Shown piece after piece: positions 50,910 through 58,058 of a stretch of 58,997 bases of DNA (the stretch's first letter is position 1; the number at the start of each line of letters is the position of its first letter). The position numbers and the translations under genes were made by a program. The notes under the pieces were generated by a model, which had not been told where the DNA came from, searched no databases, and saw nothing but the letters and a program-made list of their open reading frames with translations. The DNA comes from a virus: positions 1-58,997 of the IMG/VR virus record IMGVR_UViG_3300029999_000505. The stretch is one strand, 5' to 3'.

Positions 50910-51157
50910 GTTTCCTTCTCCGCCAGCTTCACCACGCATTCAAGGCACACCACTTGCGCCCCTGGGCTCTGCTTCATCATTTTCATTCCATCTGAGAGAT
51001 ACACTCGTTGCCCGCAGCGCTCGCAGGGAAACGGCTGAGACCCTTGTACTTCAAGCACGCTGCCAACGATGTAATCGACCTGGGTTTCCGAGGTCACCGG
51101 AAGACTGTTCTCGCGAATGAACTTTCTAGCCTCGTCAATAGAGCGCTCGTCAGTCAT
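50906..51157 (-). CDS. Small zinc-ribbon protein
   Basis: 83 residues from ATG 51157. Helical N-terminus; C-terminal FPCERCGQ and VCLECV give two CxxC pairs. Likely zinc ribbon. Coupled at both ends (ATGA). Confidence 0.7.
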   Translation of the reverse strand: MTDERSIDEARKFIRENSLPVTSETQVDYIVGSVLEVQGSQPFPCERCGQRVYLSDGMKMMKQSPGAQVVCLECVVKLAEKET

Positions 51158-51402
51158 AGCCCAGTACCAAGCAGTTCCTTCCGCAGCAGCGCACTGTTGA
51201 CCATCATCATGGCCTTCTCCTGATAGATCCGAGCCATCTCCATCGTCAGCCACAGCAGGCTTTCGACGCTGCCGTCTGTGTCGCGCAGAATGATGTGCTC
51301 GGCAGACGCAACGGCTCGCGTCACAATATCGGCGCGGAGCCGTTCGCTTGCGTCTCGCTGCTCGGCGGTCAGTCTCCTCAAGGTATCGCCATCAGCAGTC
51401 AT
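51154..51402 (-). CDS. Small helical protein
   Basis: 82 residues, helical (LTAEQRDASERLRADIVTRA), no motif. Coupled at both ends by ATGA. Confidence 0.62.
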   Translation of the reverse strand: MTADGDTLRRLTAEQRDASERLRADIVTRAVASAEHIILRDTDGSVESLLWLTMEMARIYQEKAMMMVNSALLRKELLGTGL

Positions 51403-51545
51403 TGCGGTCGCGGTCTGTGGTGGGCGTCTACTTCATGCATGGCGAGCCAACGCCATCGATTCCAAGGGTGGACACTCCGCGGAGGAGGCTCCCCGCAATG
51501 TGGACAGAGAATGCTCACACCGGCGTGCCTACCGACGCGTTTCAC
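51399..51545 (-). CDS. Small CPHC protein
   Basis: 48 residues from GTG 51545, which lies inside the end of the C2H2 gene. KRVGRHAGVSILCPHCGEPP and RSVHPWNRWRWLAMHEVDAH form a compact motif with CPHC and several His, resembling small phage zinc proteins. Stop overlaps the next start (ATGA). Confidence 0.6.
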   Translation of the reverse strand: MKRVGRHAGVSILCPHCGEPPPRSVHPWNRWRWLAMHEVDAHHRPRPQ

Positions 51546-52023
51546 GAAGAAGTAGCTCAGCGCATTCCCTGGTGAACTGCTTTGTAATGTAGCCATGCTC
51601 TTCCGCAAAATGGCGTAGGAACTCTTTGACAGACCCGATTGCAAGCGCGTGAGCGACTGCGGAAAGGGCTGCGGAAACTGAAGCGGGTGACGAGTACTGC
51701 TGGGCGGGGTCGGTGCCGTTGGTTTGCGTGCTAGTTGCGCTCTCATGATTGGGGACAGTCTCCAGACTTGTTGATGATTTTTTCTGATGGGCAGTGCCTG
51801 ATATGTGGTGCTTGAAGCGGCGGTGTCTGCCGAGGTGCGCGGGGCTCTTGAAGTCGTCTTGGCCGCACTCTCTGCAGACGAGTGTGAGTTCCGTGGACGG
51901 TGTGGCTGGTTGTGAATTGCGATGCATCCTTGCTACGTGGATGTTCAGCCCTCGTTCACCCGCGAAACGGTCTGGGCAAATGGAGCATTGAAAGCGGAGT
52001 CTGACTTGCGGTTGGGGACTCAT
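51529..52023 (-). CDS. Two-finger C2H2 zinc-finger protein, head of leftward operon
   Basis: 164 residues. Finger 1 FQCSICPDRFAGERGLNIHV with RMH; finger 2 LVCRECGQDDFKSPAHLGRH with RFKHH. Both are Cys-x2-Cys...His-x(4-5)-His as in eukaryotic-type C2H2 fingers, with a polar linker and a helical C-terminal domain (SAALSAVAHALAIGSVKEFL). Strong AAGGAGGT upstream. First gene of the operon leading to int and divergent from an RHH gene, so a transcription regulator is likely. Confidence 0.75.
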   Translation of the reverse strand: MSPQPQVRLRFQCSICPDRFAGERGLNIHVARMHRNSQPATPSTELTLVCRECGQDDFKSPAHLGRHRRFKHHISGTAHQKKSSTSLETVPNHESATSTQTNGTDPAQQYSSPASVSAALSAVAHALAIGSVKEFLRHFAEEHGYITKQFTRECAELLLRETRR

Positions 52024-52119
52024 TGGGGTGCTCTGAGGACCTCCTTATGGGTGTTTCATGCGTTTCACTGTGGTTTGCGTGCCATCAAAGGTGACCTACT
52101 GTTGCGAAAAAATCAGTCT

Positions 52120-52144
52120 ACCCCAATAAGGGGTCTATTTGACA
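52120..52144. promoter_or_regulatory. Divergent control region: inverted repeat and -35-like box
   Basis: ACCCC-AATAA-GGGGT (52120-52134) is a perfect inverted repeat. TTGACA (52139-52144, plus strand) follows closely, but a -10 at good spacing is not obvious (TTTAAT at 52157 is too near). AAGGGG recurs at 52128, 52150 and 52172. Candidate operator between the C2H2 and RHH genes. Confidence 0.4.
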
Positions 52145-52182
52145 TCATTAAGGGGGTTTAATGTGGGGCCAAAAGGGGCACA

Positions 52183-52434
52183 ATGTGTGTATCATACCAA
52201 CTCAGGGACAGGGGTAGTCTGTTGCCCTGCAGGGACACGCGCCTTAACATTGGCGATGTGGCTAAGATTCCAACGAAGTCCCCGAGCGCGCACGCCATCA
52301 AGCTTCGGCTACCTGCAGATTTGGTGGCCAAGATTGACGAGGAAGCGGAGAAGCTGTTCCAGCCAAGGAACGGCGTAATCGTTCGGGCAATAACGGACTT
52401 CCTGGAAAGTCGCAATCCCAGCACCAACGGCTAA
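52183..52434 (+). CDS. Ribbon-helix-helix (CopG/Arc-type) regulator
   Basis: 83 residues from ATG 52183 (AAAGGGG before it). The C-terminal 45 residues, HAIKLRLPADLVAKIDEEAE then NGVIVRAITDFLES, are a ribbon-helix-helix fold. The N-terminal 35 residues look non-conserved, so a GTG at 52258 is possible. First gene of the rightward small-gene operon; likely autoregulator or repressor. Confidence 0.7.
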   Translation: MCVSYQLRDRGSLLPCRDTRLNIGDVAKIPTKSPSAHAIKLRLPADLVAKIDEEAEKLFQPRNGVIVRAITDFLESRNPSTNG

Positions 52435-52528
52435 AACCGGCCGCCCATTTCCCCGACCACGCGCCGCCACCCGAGAGATGTGCGCTCTCTCGCGTTTAGG
52501 CGTTGGTGTCGTCGTTGGATGGGTTTCT

Positions 52529-52762
52529 ATGATGCTCGATACCGTAACCACGGCCGCCATTGATCGCGCTATCGGGCGCCAGGCGCAGTTGCAGTTCGAC
52601 CGTGAACGGTTCGCCTACGTCTGCGGTGAGTCTAAGGAGTTCATCGAGTACATCGAGATGCTGACCGGCGAGCTGTTACTGGGAAAGACGGCCATACAAG
52701 CGGCGTTGGCGTCCGCGATCACCCTGGGCATCGAGATAGGCATTGCCTTGAGGGAGCAGTGA
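52529..52762 (+). CDS. Hypothetical protein
   Basis: 77 residues from ATG 52529. Helical, with a C-terminal hydrophobic helix (AIQAALASAITLGIEIGIAL) that could enter a membrane. Overlaps the next start (GTGA). Confidence 0.55.
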   Translation: MMLDTVTTAAIDRAIGRQAQLQFDRERFAYVCGESKEFIEYIEMLTGELLLGKTAIQAALASAITLGIEIGIALREQ

Positions 52763-53064
52763 CAGACGAACCGCCAAGTGTGCCGCGCATTTTGCACGCG
52801 GACGGGCGGATCGAGTATGTGATGCCAGCCAACGGCAAGATGTTCACGCTGCCGGAGCTGCAAGCAATAGTCGGTGGCTACATAGAAATGGCGCGAACGA
52901 ATGGGGAACTGGTGATGATCCTGAATGAAGAGGGAAAGCTAAAAGGACTAAAGACGAACCTCTTTGCCACCGCACTCTACCGCTACCGTTCAGCTGATTA
53001 TATTGTGGGCGACGTGCTGCTGGTGGAGCTAGGCTTTCTTGAGGGTGATGACGATGACGGATGA
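52759..53064 (+). CDS. DUF3846-like protein
   Basis: 101 residues from GTG 52759. MFTLPELQAIVGGYIEMART and LKTNLFATALYRYRSADYIV, VGDVLLVE match the DUF3846 pattern, found in many phages and plasmids with unknown role (ArdC-region and early phage operons). Confidence 0.72.
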   Translation: MTDEPPSVPRILHADGRIEYVMPANGKMFTLPELQAIVGGYIEMARTNGELVMILNEEGKLKGLKTNLFATALYRYRSADYIVGDVLLVELGFLEGDDDDG

Positions 53065-53668
53065 GTCATTCCTGCCTGAGATAAACGAGATCATCGACCG
53101 CTTGGCGCGCCGCATAGAAGCGCGCACCCGCGCCGTTGTAGACGTGGACTTCATCGCTGCCGGCGCCGCCGAGCACTGGCAAAAGAATGAAGTGGATCTA
53201 TACATCTGTGAATCGCCAGCCTGGGCTGAGTTCAAAGAAGCATACGCGGCCGGTGTACTTATGCGGGATCACAGCAAGACCCATGGCCGATGGAACGGCT
53301 ACGCCCGGTTCCCTAAGTTGCCCGGTGTTCTCCCAGGGCGTGAGGGGATCTACACATACGTGCCTGTCCATGGCGGCATAACGTTCTTTCAAGAATGGGC
53401 AGATGGGTCAGTCACCTACGGCTTTGACTGTGGCCATCTTTGGTCGCATGAGTCACCTATCAAGGAACTGGGATGGGTCCGTTTAGAAACAGAGAGCATG
53501 GCGCGAGGAATACAAATCGCAGGACGCTTCGAGCGCTTCTATCTCAACGCCGGTGATGATAATGAGAAGAAGGCCAGGGTGCTCGGTCGCATGGGTAAGT
53601 TTCTTCCGGTCGAGGACATCCGATCCAATCTCGGAATCGTGATTAACCTACTCAAAGGTGAGCTATGA
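53054..53668 (+). CDS. Conserved hypothetical protein
   Basis: 204 residues from ATG 53054 (53048 also possible), GAGGG before it. The centre YVPVHGGITFFQEWADGSVT then YGFDCGHLWSHESP is a segment I recall from conserved phage proteins with unknown role. No known catalytic motif beyond clustered His/Cys/Asp. Confidence 0.68.
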   Translation: MTDESFLPEINEIIDRLARRIEARTRAVVDVDFIAAGAAEHWQKNEVDLYICESPAWAEFKEAYAAGVLMRDHSKTHGRWNGYARFPKLPGVLPGREGIYTYVPVHGGITFFQEWADGSVTYGFDCGHLWSHESPIKELGWVRLETESMARGIQIAGRFERFYLNAGDDNEKKARVLGRMGKFLPVEDIRSNLGIVINLLKGEL

Positions 53669-53970
53669 AGGAGCGCATCTGGTGGGCGCTGTGCGGCTTC
53701 TGCGTGGTATACACGGTTGTCGATTTTACCGTGTGGATTCTTAAGGCGAACGGAATAGTCATCAGGGCATCCTCCTATTGGCCTGGGTTATTGTGCGGCG
53801 TGGGCGGGTTCGCGATGGGGGCTGTCGTGCGTCGTTTCGAGAAGTTAAGGCGATCCAGAGCCATGTTTAAGAATCTCGATTACGAGGGCACAGGCTGGCC
53901 TCCGCTTACAAGGCCGCTCCCACCGCCGCCGCCTGCACCTCCGCCACCAGTGAAGCGGGAGCAGCCATGA
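53665..53970 (+). CDS. Two-helix membrane protein with Pro-rich tail
   Basis: 101 residues. Helix 1 about 6-26 (WWALCGFCVVYTVVDFTVWI), helix 2 about 40-58 (GLLCGVGGFAMGAVV), then basic and a PPPPPPAPPPP tail. Coupled at both ends by ATGA. Function unknown; host-envelope or superinfection role possible. Confidence 0.65.
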   Translation: MKERIWWALCGFCVVYTVVDFTVWILKANGIVIRASSYWPGLLCGVGGFAMGAVVRRFEKLRRSRAMFKNLDYEGTGWPPLTRPLPPPPPAPPPPVKREQP

Positions 53971-54590
53971 GTACACCTGACTGCGCACGGTGCCGCGAAA
54001 TCCAAGACGGCGGCAGGCAGGTTTACATCGTCAAGGGCGAACTGGGCGAGTATCTCTTCGACGTGCAGCAGGCGCGAAGCGCTGTCGGAGACGGCCGCCA
54101 TGTTAGCCAGGTCGTGCCCGACTGGATGATGGAGCGACTGCTGGCGGTCAACGAGGAGCACTGCCCAGAGCATCTGGACCACGTTGACCCGACAGTTCCC
54201 GGCATTCTCGGTCAGCGCCTGGGCGGCGTCTGTCTCATCGACGGCAACCACCGCGCGCGACGATGCATGCGCGACGGGCTTCCGTTCCACTGCTACATCC
54301 TCAGCCTGCCTGAAAGCATGAGTTGCCTCATCTACACGGAGCAGACCGACTTTACGCCTGAGCTGATGGCGCGTGAACTGCGCGGCATGCTAATGAACAA
54401 TCCTCAGATTGAGAAGATGGACATTGTGCTCGACGTGACCGACGACGGAAACGAAAGCGAATGCGAAGCCGCGGTAAGAGCGTGCCTTACGGAACAAGAA
54501 AACGCCCGTCTCGGAATCACTTGCCAGCGAAAGGGAGTACGTCATGAGAAACGTCCGACTCGGCAAAGGGATCATGGCATTGAATTGTGA
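53967..54590 (+). CDS. Second ParB-fold domain protein
   Basis: 207 residues. CARCREI near the N-terminus; LIDGNHRARRCMRDGLPFHC corresponds to the ParB/Srx nucleotide-binding box. The C-terminal half is helical. Distinct from the ParB-like protein at 12584-13210. Its substrate is unknown. Coupled to the next frame by GTGA. Confidence 0.6.
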   Translation: MSTPDCARCREIQDGGRQVYIVKGELGEYLFDVQQARSAVGDGRHVSQVVPDWMMERLLAVNEEHCPEHLDHVDPTVPGILGQRLGGVCLIDGNHRARRCMRDGLPFHCYILSLPESMSCLIYTEQTDFTPELMARELRGMLMNNPQIEKMDIVLDVTDDGNESECEAAVRACLTEQENARLGITCQRKGVRHEKRPTRQRDHGIEL

Positions 54591-54607
54591 GAAAGGTGGA
54601 AACGTCC

Positions 54608-54913
54608 ATGCCTGAGCTAACAGAGTTGCTGTACTCCACCGACACCAGCGGACCCTTCAAGCTGTACATCCTCGACGAGGATGGGTATCACAGCGGCGGC
54701 CAGTGGTTCAATTACACGATCCGGTATCCAGACGAGGAGATCACGGTCGCGGCCGCCAAGCAACTTAGCGATGGTGCGGTGGCCAGGGGCCGGGAGGTGC
54801 GTATATGCGACGGCGGCGACTGGCTAGTGTTCCACTCTGTTGACGGCCGCCAGCTTCACCCGGCGCCTGGGATTGACTTCTGGGTCAGGTTGAGCGACGG
54901 AGGCCAATCGTGA
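54608..54913 (+). CDS. Conserved hypothetical protein
   Basis: 101 residues from ATG 54608, AAAGGTGG before it. ELLYSTDTSGPFKLYILDED, QWFNYTIRYPDEEIT: compact alpha/beta. No known role. Stop overlaps the next GTG. Confidence 0.65.
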   Translation: MPELTELLYSTDTSGPFKLYILDEDGYHSGGQWFNYTIRYPDEEITVAAAKQLSDGAVARGREVRICDGGDWLVFHSVDGRQLHPAPGIDFWVRLSDGGQS

Positions 54914-55299
54914 ATTACAGCTTTGGGCCTGAGCGGCATCCGGACTTTCGTTGGTTGCCAACCCCTGTTGGCAAGGTCTGTAGCTGGTGCGTGGAATCTA
55001 TCGATGTCCAAGATACTGGCTTTGCGATCCGCACCATGACTCCAGACGGGCGGTGGCGATGTGAGGTTACTTCAGGGGTGCTGGAGATAGACGGCGGTTT
55101 CTATGTGGTGCAGCACTTAGAGTGCCACCTACGCGGGGTTATTGGTAGCGCGGCGCATGTCCAGCGCCGTTGCTCCTGCTATGTGCCTGGGGCAACGGAA
55201 ACAGACGATCCAGGCCTAACGCGCCGGCAGGCGGCTGCTCTCGCAGTCGAGCTGTGGCGGGTGAACAATGGCGCGGTGCAACCGGCTGCTCAAGAATAA
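54910..55299 (+). CDS. Zinc-binding conserved phage protein
   Basis: 129 residues from GTG 54910. VCSWCVESIDV gives a CxxC; VVQHLECHLRGVIGSAAHVQ and RRCSCYV give further His/Cys ligands. The C-terminal helix (LTRRQAAALAVELWR) is typical. Likely a zinc-stabilised protein of unknown role. Confidence 0.68.
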   Translation: MNYSFGPERHPDFRWLPTPVGKVCSWCVESIDVQDTGFAIRTMTPDGRWRCEVTSGVLEIDGGFYVVQHLECHLRGVIGSAAHVQRRCSCYVPGATETDDPGLTRRQAAALAVELWRVNNGAVQPAAQE

Positions 55300-55311
55300 C
55301 CGAGGAATATT

Positions 55312-55608
55312 ATGCCGCTGACCTTTACGCTTGACGACGATGACGCCGTGCTGCTCATGATGGCTCTGGGCTTTGCGACGGCAGCTGCACAGATGGATTT
55401 TCCGCCGCTGTATCCGAGGATGGTCGAGCTAACCAATCACGTCATATCGAGCGATCCAAGGTTCATTCCCTACGAGGTTCCGACCGGCGCGGACACGATC
55501 CCGTCGATCACCTGCCCGCGCTGCGGGCGCACCAGCTTCAACCGTGGTGATATCAGGAACCGCTATTGCGGCTACTGTCATGCGTTTCACTCCGGGAGCA
55601 CCCAATGA
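55312..55608 (+). CDS. Zinc-ribbon protein
   Basis: 98 residues. Helical N-terminus; C-terminal ITCPRCGRTSFNRGDIRNRY followed by CGYCH gives a four-Cys ribbon. Similar modules with this spacing are common in phage early operons. Stop overlaps the next ATG (ATGA). Confidence 0.72.
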   Translation: MPLTFTLDDDDAVLLMMALGFATAAAQMDFPPLYPRMVELTNHVISSDPRFIPYEVPTGADTIPSITCPRCGRTSFNRGDIRNRYCGYCHAFHSGSTQ

Positions 55609-55847
55609 TATTCAAAGGGGGAGACCGTGTGCGCGTTCGCCTGTTCGGTGACACCGCCTGGACCCTTGGGAAGATAGGTATCGCTTCCGCGAACGGCCGG
55701 TCCATCGCTGTCGTGCTCGATGACGTCGTGCGCGCTTCCGGTGGAGTGATAGCGAATGTTCTTCCCTTGTTCCTTGACGAGGAACAACGCTTCATCTGCC
55801 CGGTGACGTCTGGTATCTACGAGATTGAGCCGATAAACACAGCATGA
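55605..55847 (+). CDS. Small beta-barrel-like hypothetical protein
   Basis: 80 residues from ATG 55605. FKGGDRVRVRLFGDTAWTLG suggests an SH3-like barrel. Coupled at both ends by ATGA. Function unknown. Confidence 0.6.
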   Translation: MIFKGGDRVRVRLFGDTAWTLGKIGIASANGRSIAVVLDDVVRASGGVIANVLPLFLDEEQRFICPVTSGIYEIEPINTA

Positions 55848-56065
55848 AAAAACAGTGGATGACAGATCAGTGCTGGGCGTTTCTGTTCGTGGTGACGGGC
55901 TGCGTCATGGCGATAATCTGCAAGCACTACGGGCTCACCGATGCTATCGGCGCCGGCATCGTAGGCGGCGGCCTGACAGCGCTCACTAAGGCCGAGGCGA
56001 AGCAGCAAAACGTCAACGTCGATCATGTGGATACCTTAACCCAGGGCGAGATCACCAAGCCGTGA
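55844..56065 (+). CDS. Small membrane protein
   Basis: 73 residues. Helix about 12-28 (AFLFVVTGCVMAIICKHYGL) and a Gly-rich segment (AIGAGIVGGGLTALT) that could be a second. Last gene of the rightward operon; converges with the leftward gene at 56068. No terminator seen between them. Confidence 0.6.
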   Translation: MKKQWMTDQCWAFLFVVTGCVMAIICKHYGLTDAIGAGIVGGGLTALTKAEAKQQNVNVDHVDTLTQGEITKP

Positions 56066-56067
56066 GT

Positions 56068-56253
56068 TCAGCCGCAAACACGATTTGTTCTCGCAGTCTG
56101 GAACCGAGCAGTTCGGCCAATCTTCTTGGAGGAGCGAGAAGGCGCTATCCCCATCTTCATCATTGGCAGCCATTCAACATATTCCTCTAACTCGGCGAGG
56201 GACATCTCGCCCTCATCGTCATCGAACCCATGCACGGTGTCATCGCTCACCAT
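56068..56253 (-). CDS. Small acidic/basic hypothetical protein
   Basis: 61 residues. Acidic first half (GFDDDEGEMSLAELEEYVEW), basic second half. Overlaps the membrane-protein gene by 7 nt. Last gene of the leftward early operon if the genome is circular. Confidence 0.58.
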   Translation of the reverse strand: MVSDDTVHGFDDDEGEMSLAELEEYVEWLPMMKMGIAPSRSSKKIGRTARFQTARTNRVCG

Positions 56254-56408
56254 GAGATTGTAGCCTCAACGCAAGCGACGAACATCCAGTAAAAGCCGCG
56301 CCTAAGATCGCGTGCGTAAAAGTACCCGACACTGGCGCCCACCGCGATGACCACCTGTGCGCAGCCAAACACCTTGCCGGCATTCCAATTAGAAAAGTGT
56401 ATGTTCAC
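56247..56408 (-). CDS. Small membrane protein
   Basis: 53 residues from GTG 56408, chosen because it overlaps the upstream stop (GTGA). Helix VFGCAQVVIAVGASVGYFYA, a short basic turn, and a second hydrophobic segment GFYWMFVACVEATISW. I recall similar tiny two-helix proteins from phage accessory regions. Function unknown. Confidence 0.62.
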   Translation of the reverse strand: MNIHFSNWNAGKVFGCAQVVIAVGASVGYFYARDLRRGFYWMFVACVEATISW

Positions 56409-56584
56409 GGTTGAGCGTCTTTCACCCAGCAAGTGCAAATCCCATTCTCGCGATACTCTGCACGCTCACTCTCGTAGGTATCAAGGTCCAATAACACGAC
56501 CGGCATCCAAGTGCGGCTAAGCGGCCCCCACACGTAAAGGCGCGGCGCGTCTGTAATTCTATTAGCACTTGAGCCTAATATCAT
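56405..56584 (-). CDS. Small hypothetical protein
   Basis: 59 residues from ATG 56584, preceded by GAGGTGG. ITDAPRLYVWGPLSRTWMPV, then LLDLDTYESERAEYRENGIC and CTCWV. Two to three Cys at the end. The stop overlaps the next gene start, supporting the frame. Family unknown. Confidence 0.62.
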   Translation of the reverse strand: MILGSSANRITDAPRLYVWGPLSRTWMPVVLLDLDTYESERAEYRENGICTCWVKDAQP

Positions 56585-56627
56585 TCCACCTCAATTCACA
56601 AAGGGGTGAAGCCGATCCCGATAAATC

Positions 56628-56882
56628 TCAGTGATCCCCGGCCAGCGAGATCCCGCAACCACGAAGAAAGTTGCGCAGCTCCTCTGCTCGCAGCATGTGG
56701 TAATGAAACTCACGGATGAGAGCCTCCTCCGCGGCATCTGAACGCTCGCTTGCGACCCACTCACGGTCCCTGTCTATGGCGGCGAGCTCCTTGCGAAGTG
56801 CCCGCTCGGCGGCCGATGGATCAACTGCGCCGCGACAGTCGATGTTGAAGCTGCTACGTTTCTTTGTCCTGGACACCGTCAT
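56628..56882 (-). CDS. Small helical hypothetical protein
   Basis: 84 residues from ATG 56882 behind AAGGAGAG. Long charged helix (AERALRKELAAIDRDREWVA), then FHYHMLRAEELRNFLRGCGI. No motif recognised. Array C lies directly upstream. Confidence 0.65.
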   Translation of the reverse strand: MTVSRTKKRSSFNIDCRGAVDPSAAERALRKELAAIDRDREWVASERSDAAEEALIREFHYHMLRAEELRNFLRGCGISLAGDH

Positions 56883-56945
56883 GCTTACTCTCCTTTGCGA
56901 TCTTTGCCAGGTACGCTGCAAGTCTCACGCTTTGCTCGATTCCTA

Positions 56946-57095
56946 TGGCACTCTCTCGGTTCATGGCTCACTCGGCAGCGTTGGTGCTTTCACCTTGGAT
57001 GGTTCACTCATACCAAGCTGGTGCTCTCGGCTAGATTGGTTCACTCGGCTTCAGTGGTGCTCGCGACAAAGATGGTTGACTCGCGTGTGGTTACT
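56946..57095 (-). repeat. Array C: 8-9 TGG...CTC units, nearly exact 18-bp period
   Basis: Plus-strand units begin at 56946, 56964, 56982, 57000, 57019, 57037, 57055, 57073 and a weak one at 57088. Short (TGGTGCTC) and long (TGGTTCACTC) forms alternate strictly from 56964. Spacers of 8-10 nt are unrelated. In the transcribed sense: GAGTGAACCA ... GAGCACCA. This is the cleanest of the arrays, between the 248-residue gene (stop 57091) and the 84-residue gene. Confidence 0.85.
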
Positions 57096-57837
57096 GGACA
57101 GCCGAAGCGAGAGGCTTGCCGTAGCCATCGACGCGCTTGGTCTCCTCCGTCTTTCCGCCCTTGCCCTTTTTCGGGACCGCAACAGGCTTTTCCTTTGGCT
57201 TCGCCGGCTTCAAGTCGAACTCTGGATCGAGCCCAGGGTCCGCGGCGGCCGCCCGGTCCTTTTCGAACTCATCATGAGGCGGTATTGTTGTCGCTCCGTT
57301 TGGTTTCGCCGGCTTCGACGTCTCTGGACCTGGGTCAGTCGCTTGCACGTTCGGGTTTTCGTCGAGCAGGCTTGGCTGACCGGCCTCGTACAGGATGAAG
57401 ATCGAGGTATTGAAATTGTCGTCCGCGAACTTGAGGTAGCGTCCCGTGCGTGGTAGATAGGCCGTGAAGGTTAGAGAAATTGGCGGATGTTCCTCTTCGG
57501 AGTCGCGCTCGATCTTGAATGAGCACATCCGCACGGCGCCGAATGTAATCAGCTCCTTCTCGTCCTTCTTCTCGCCTGGAGGCAGCCCGAAGACGTGCAA
57601 CAGCATCGGATCGAGTTCCTTGGTGCTGCTGATGGATTTCACCGCATATTCAGGTTTGGCGATGTCTGCGAAAGGCTCGCCAACCCAGGACGGCATGCCC
57701 ACGAGTTGATCTCCAGACAGTGGTAAGCGCATCGACAGCTTGAGGCGTTTCTCCCCTGCTGCGTTACATAAAATGGTTGCGCCATCGATGATGGTCTCGC
57801 GGCGATAGCCTCTGAAGAACGTCTCTTCTGCTCTCAT
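57091..57837 (-). CDS. Hypothetical protein with disordered tail
   Basis: 248 residues. Residues 1-160 are beta-rich (ETIIDGATILCNAAGEKRLK, LTFTAYLPRTGRYLKFADDN). Residues 165-248 are Pro/Lys/Glu-rich and probably disordered. The layout (small folded domain plus charged tail, in a replication operon) recalls ssDNA-binding proteins, but no OB motif can be asserted. Start preceded by GAAAGGACACC. Lies between arrays B and C. Confidence 0.6.
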   Translation of the reverse strand: MRAEETFFRGYRRETIIDGATILCNAAGEKRLKLSMRLPLSGDQLVGMPSWVGEPFADIAKPEYAVKSISSTKELDPMLLHVFGLPPGEKKDEKELITFGAVRMCSFKIERDSEEEHPPISLTFTAYLPRTGRYLKFADDNFNTSIFILYEAGQPSLLDENPNVQATDPGPETSKPAKPNGATTIPPHDEFEKDRAAAADPGLDPEFDLKPAKPKEKPVAVPKKGKGGKTEETKRVDGYGKPLASAVQ

Positions 57838-57902
57838 TTACCCGGTGTCCTTTCGTTCGGTTAGACGTGCGTGTGTTCGTTATCGAAGTAGCTCGCGGTC
57901 AA

Positions 57903-58058
57903 TGGCGCTCTCGTTTCATGGTGCTCCCGTTTCTTCTGGCTAACGCTCAAGTCCTGTGGCGCTCCCTATCGAGTTGGCTTTTGCGCTCTTTGTTTTTGGT
58001 GCTCTCTTCGTTGATGGCTGCGCTCGTGAGCTCTGGTGCGTTCGTTTACGTTGGCTGT
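57903..58058 (-). repeat. Array B: 9 TGG...CTC units, 16-22 bp period
   Basis: Plus-strand units begin at 57903, 57919, 57937, 57957, 57975, 57997, 58015, 58034 and 58052. Short TGGYGCTC and long TGGCT(n)GCGCTC forms largely alternate. It fills the gap between the 312-residue gene (stop 58059) and the 248-residue gene (start 57837). The rest of that gap, 57838-57902, has only weak units. Confidence 0.8.

Noticed and set aside
52139-52164. Firm sigma70 promoter for the RHH gene
   Set aside because: TTGACA is good but no -10 lies at 16-18 bp; kept only as a tentative control region.
56946-58058. CRISPR array
   Set aside because: Conserved parts are only 8-11 nt, the period is about 18 bp, spacers are 8-10 nt and no cas genes of an array-bearing system are present; the Cas4-like nuclease belongs to the recombination module.
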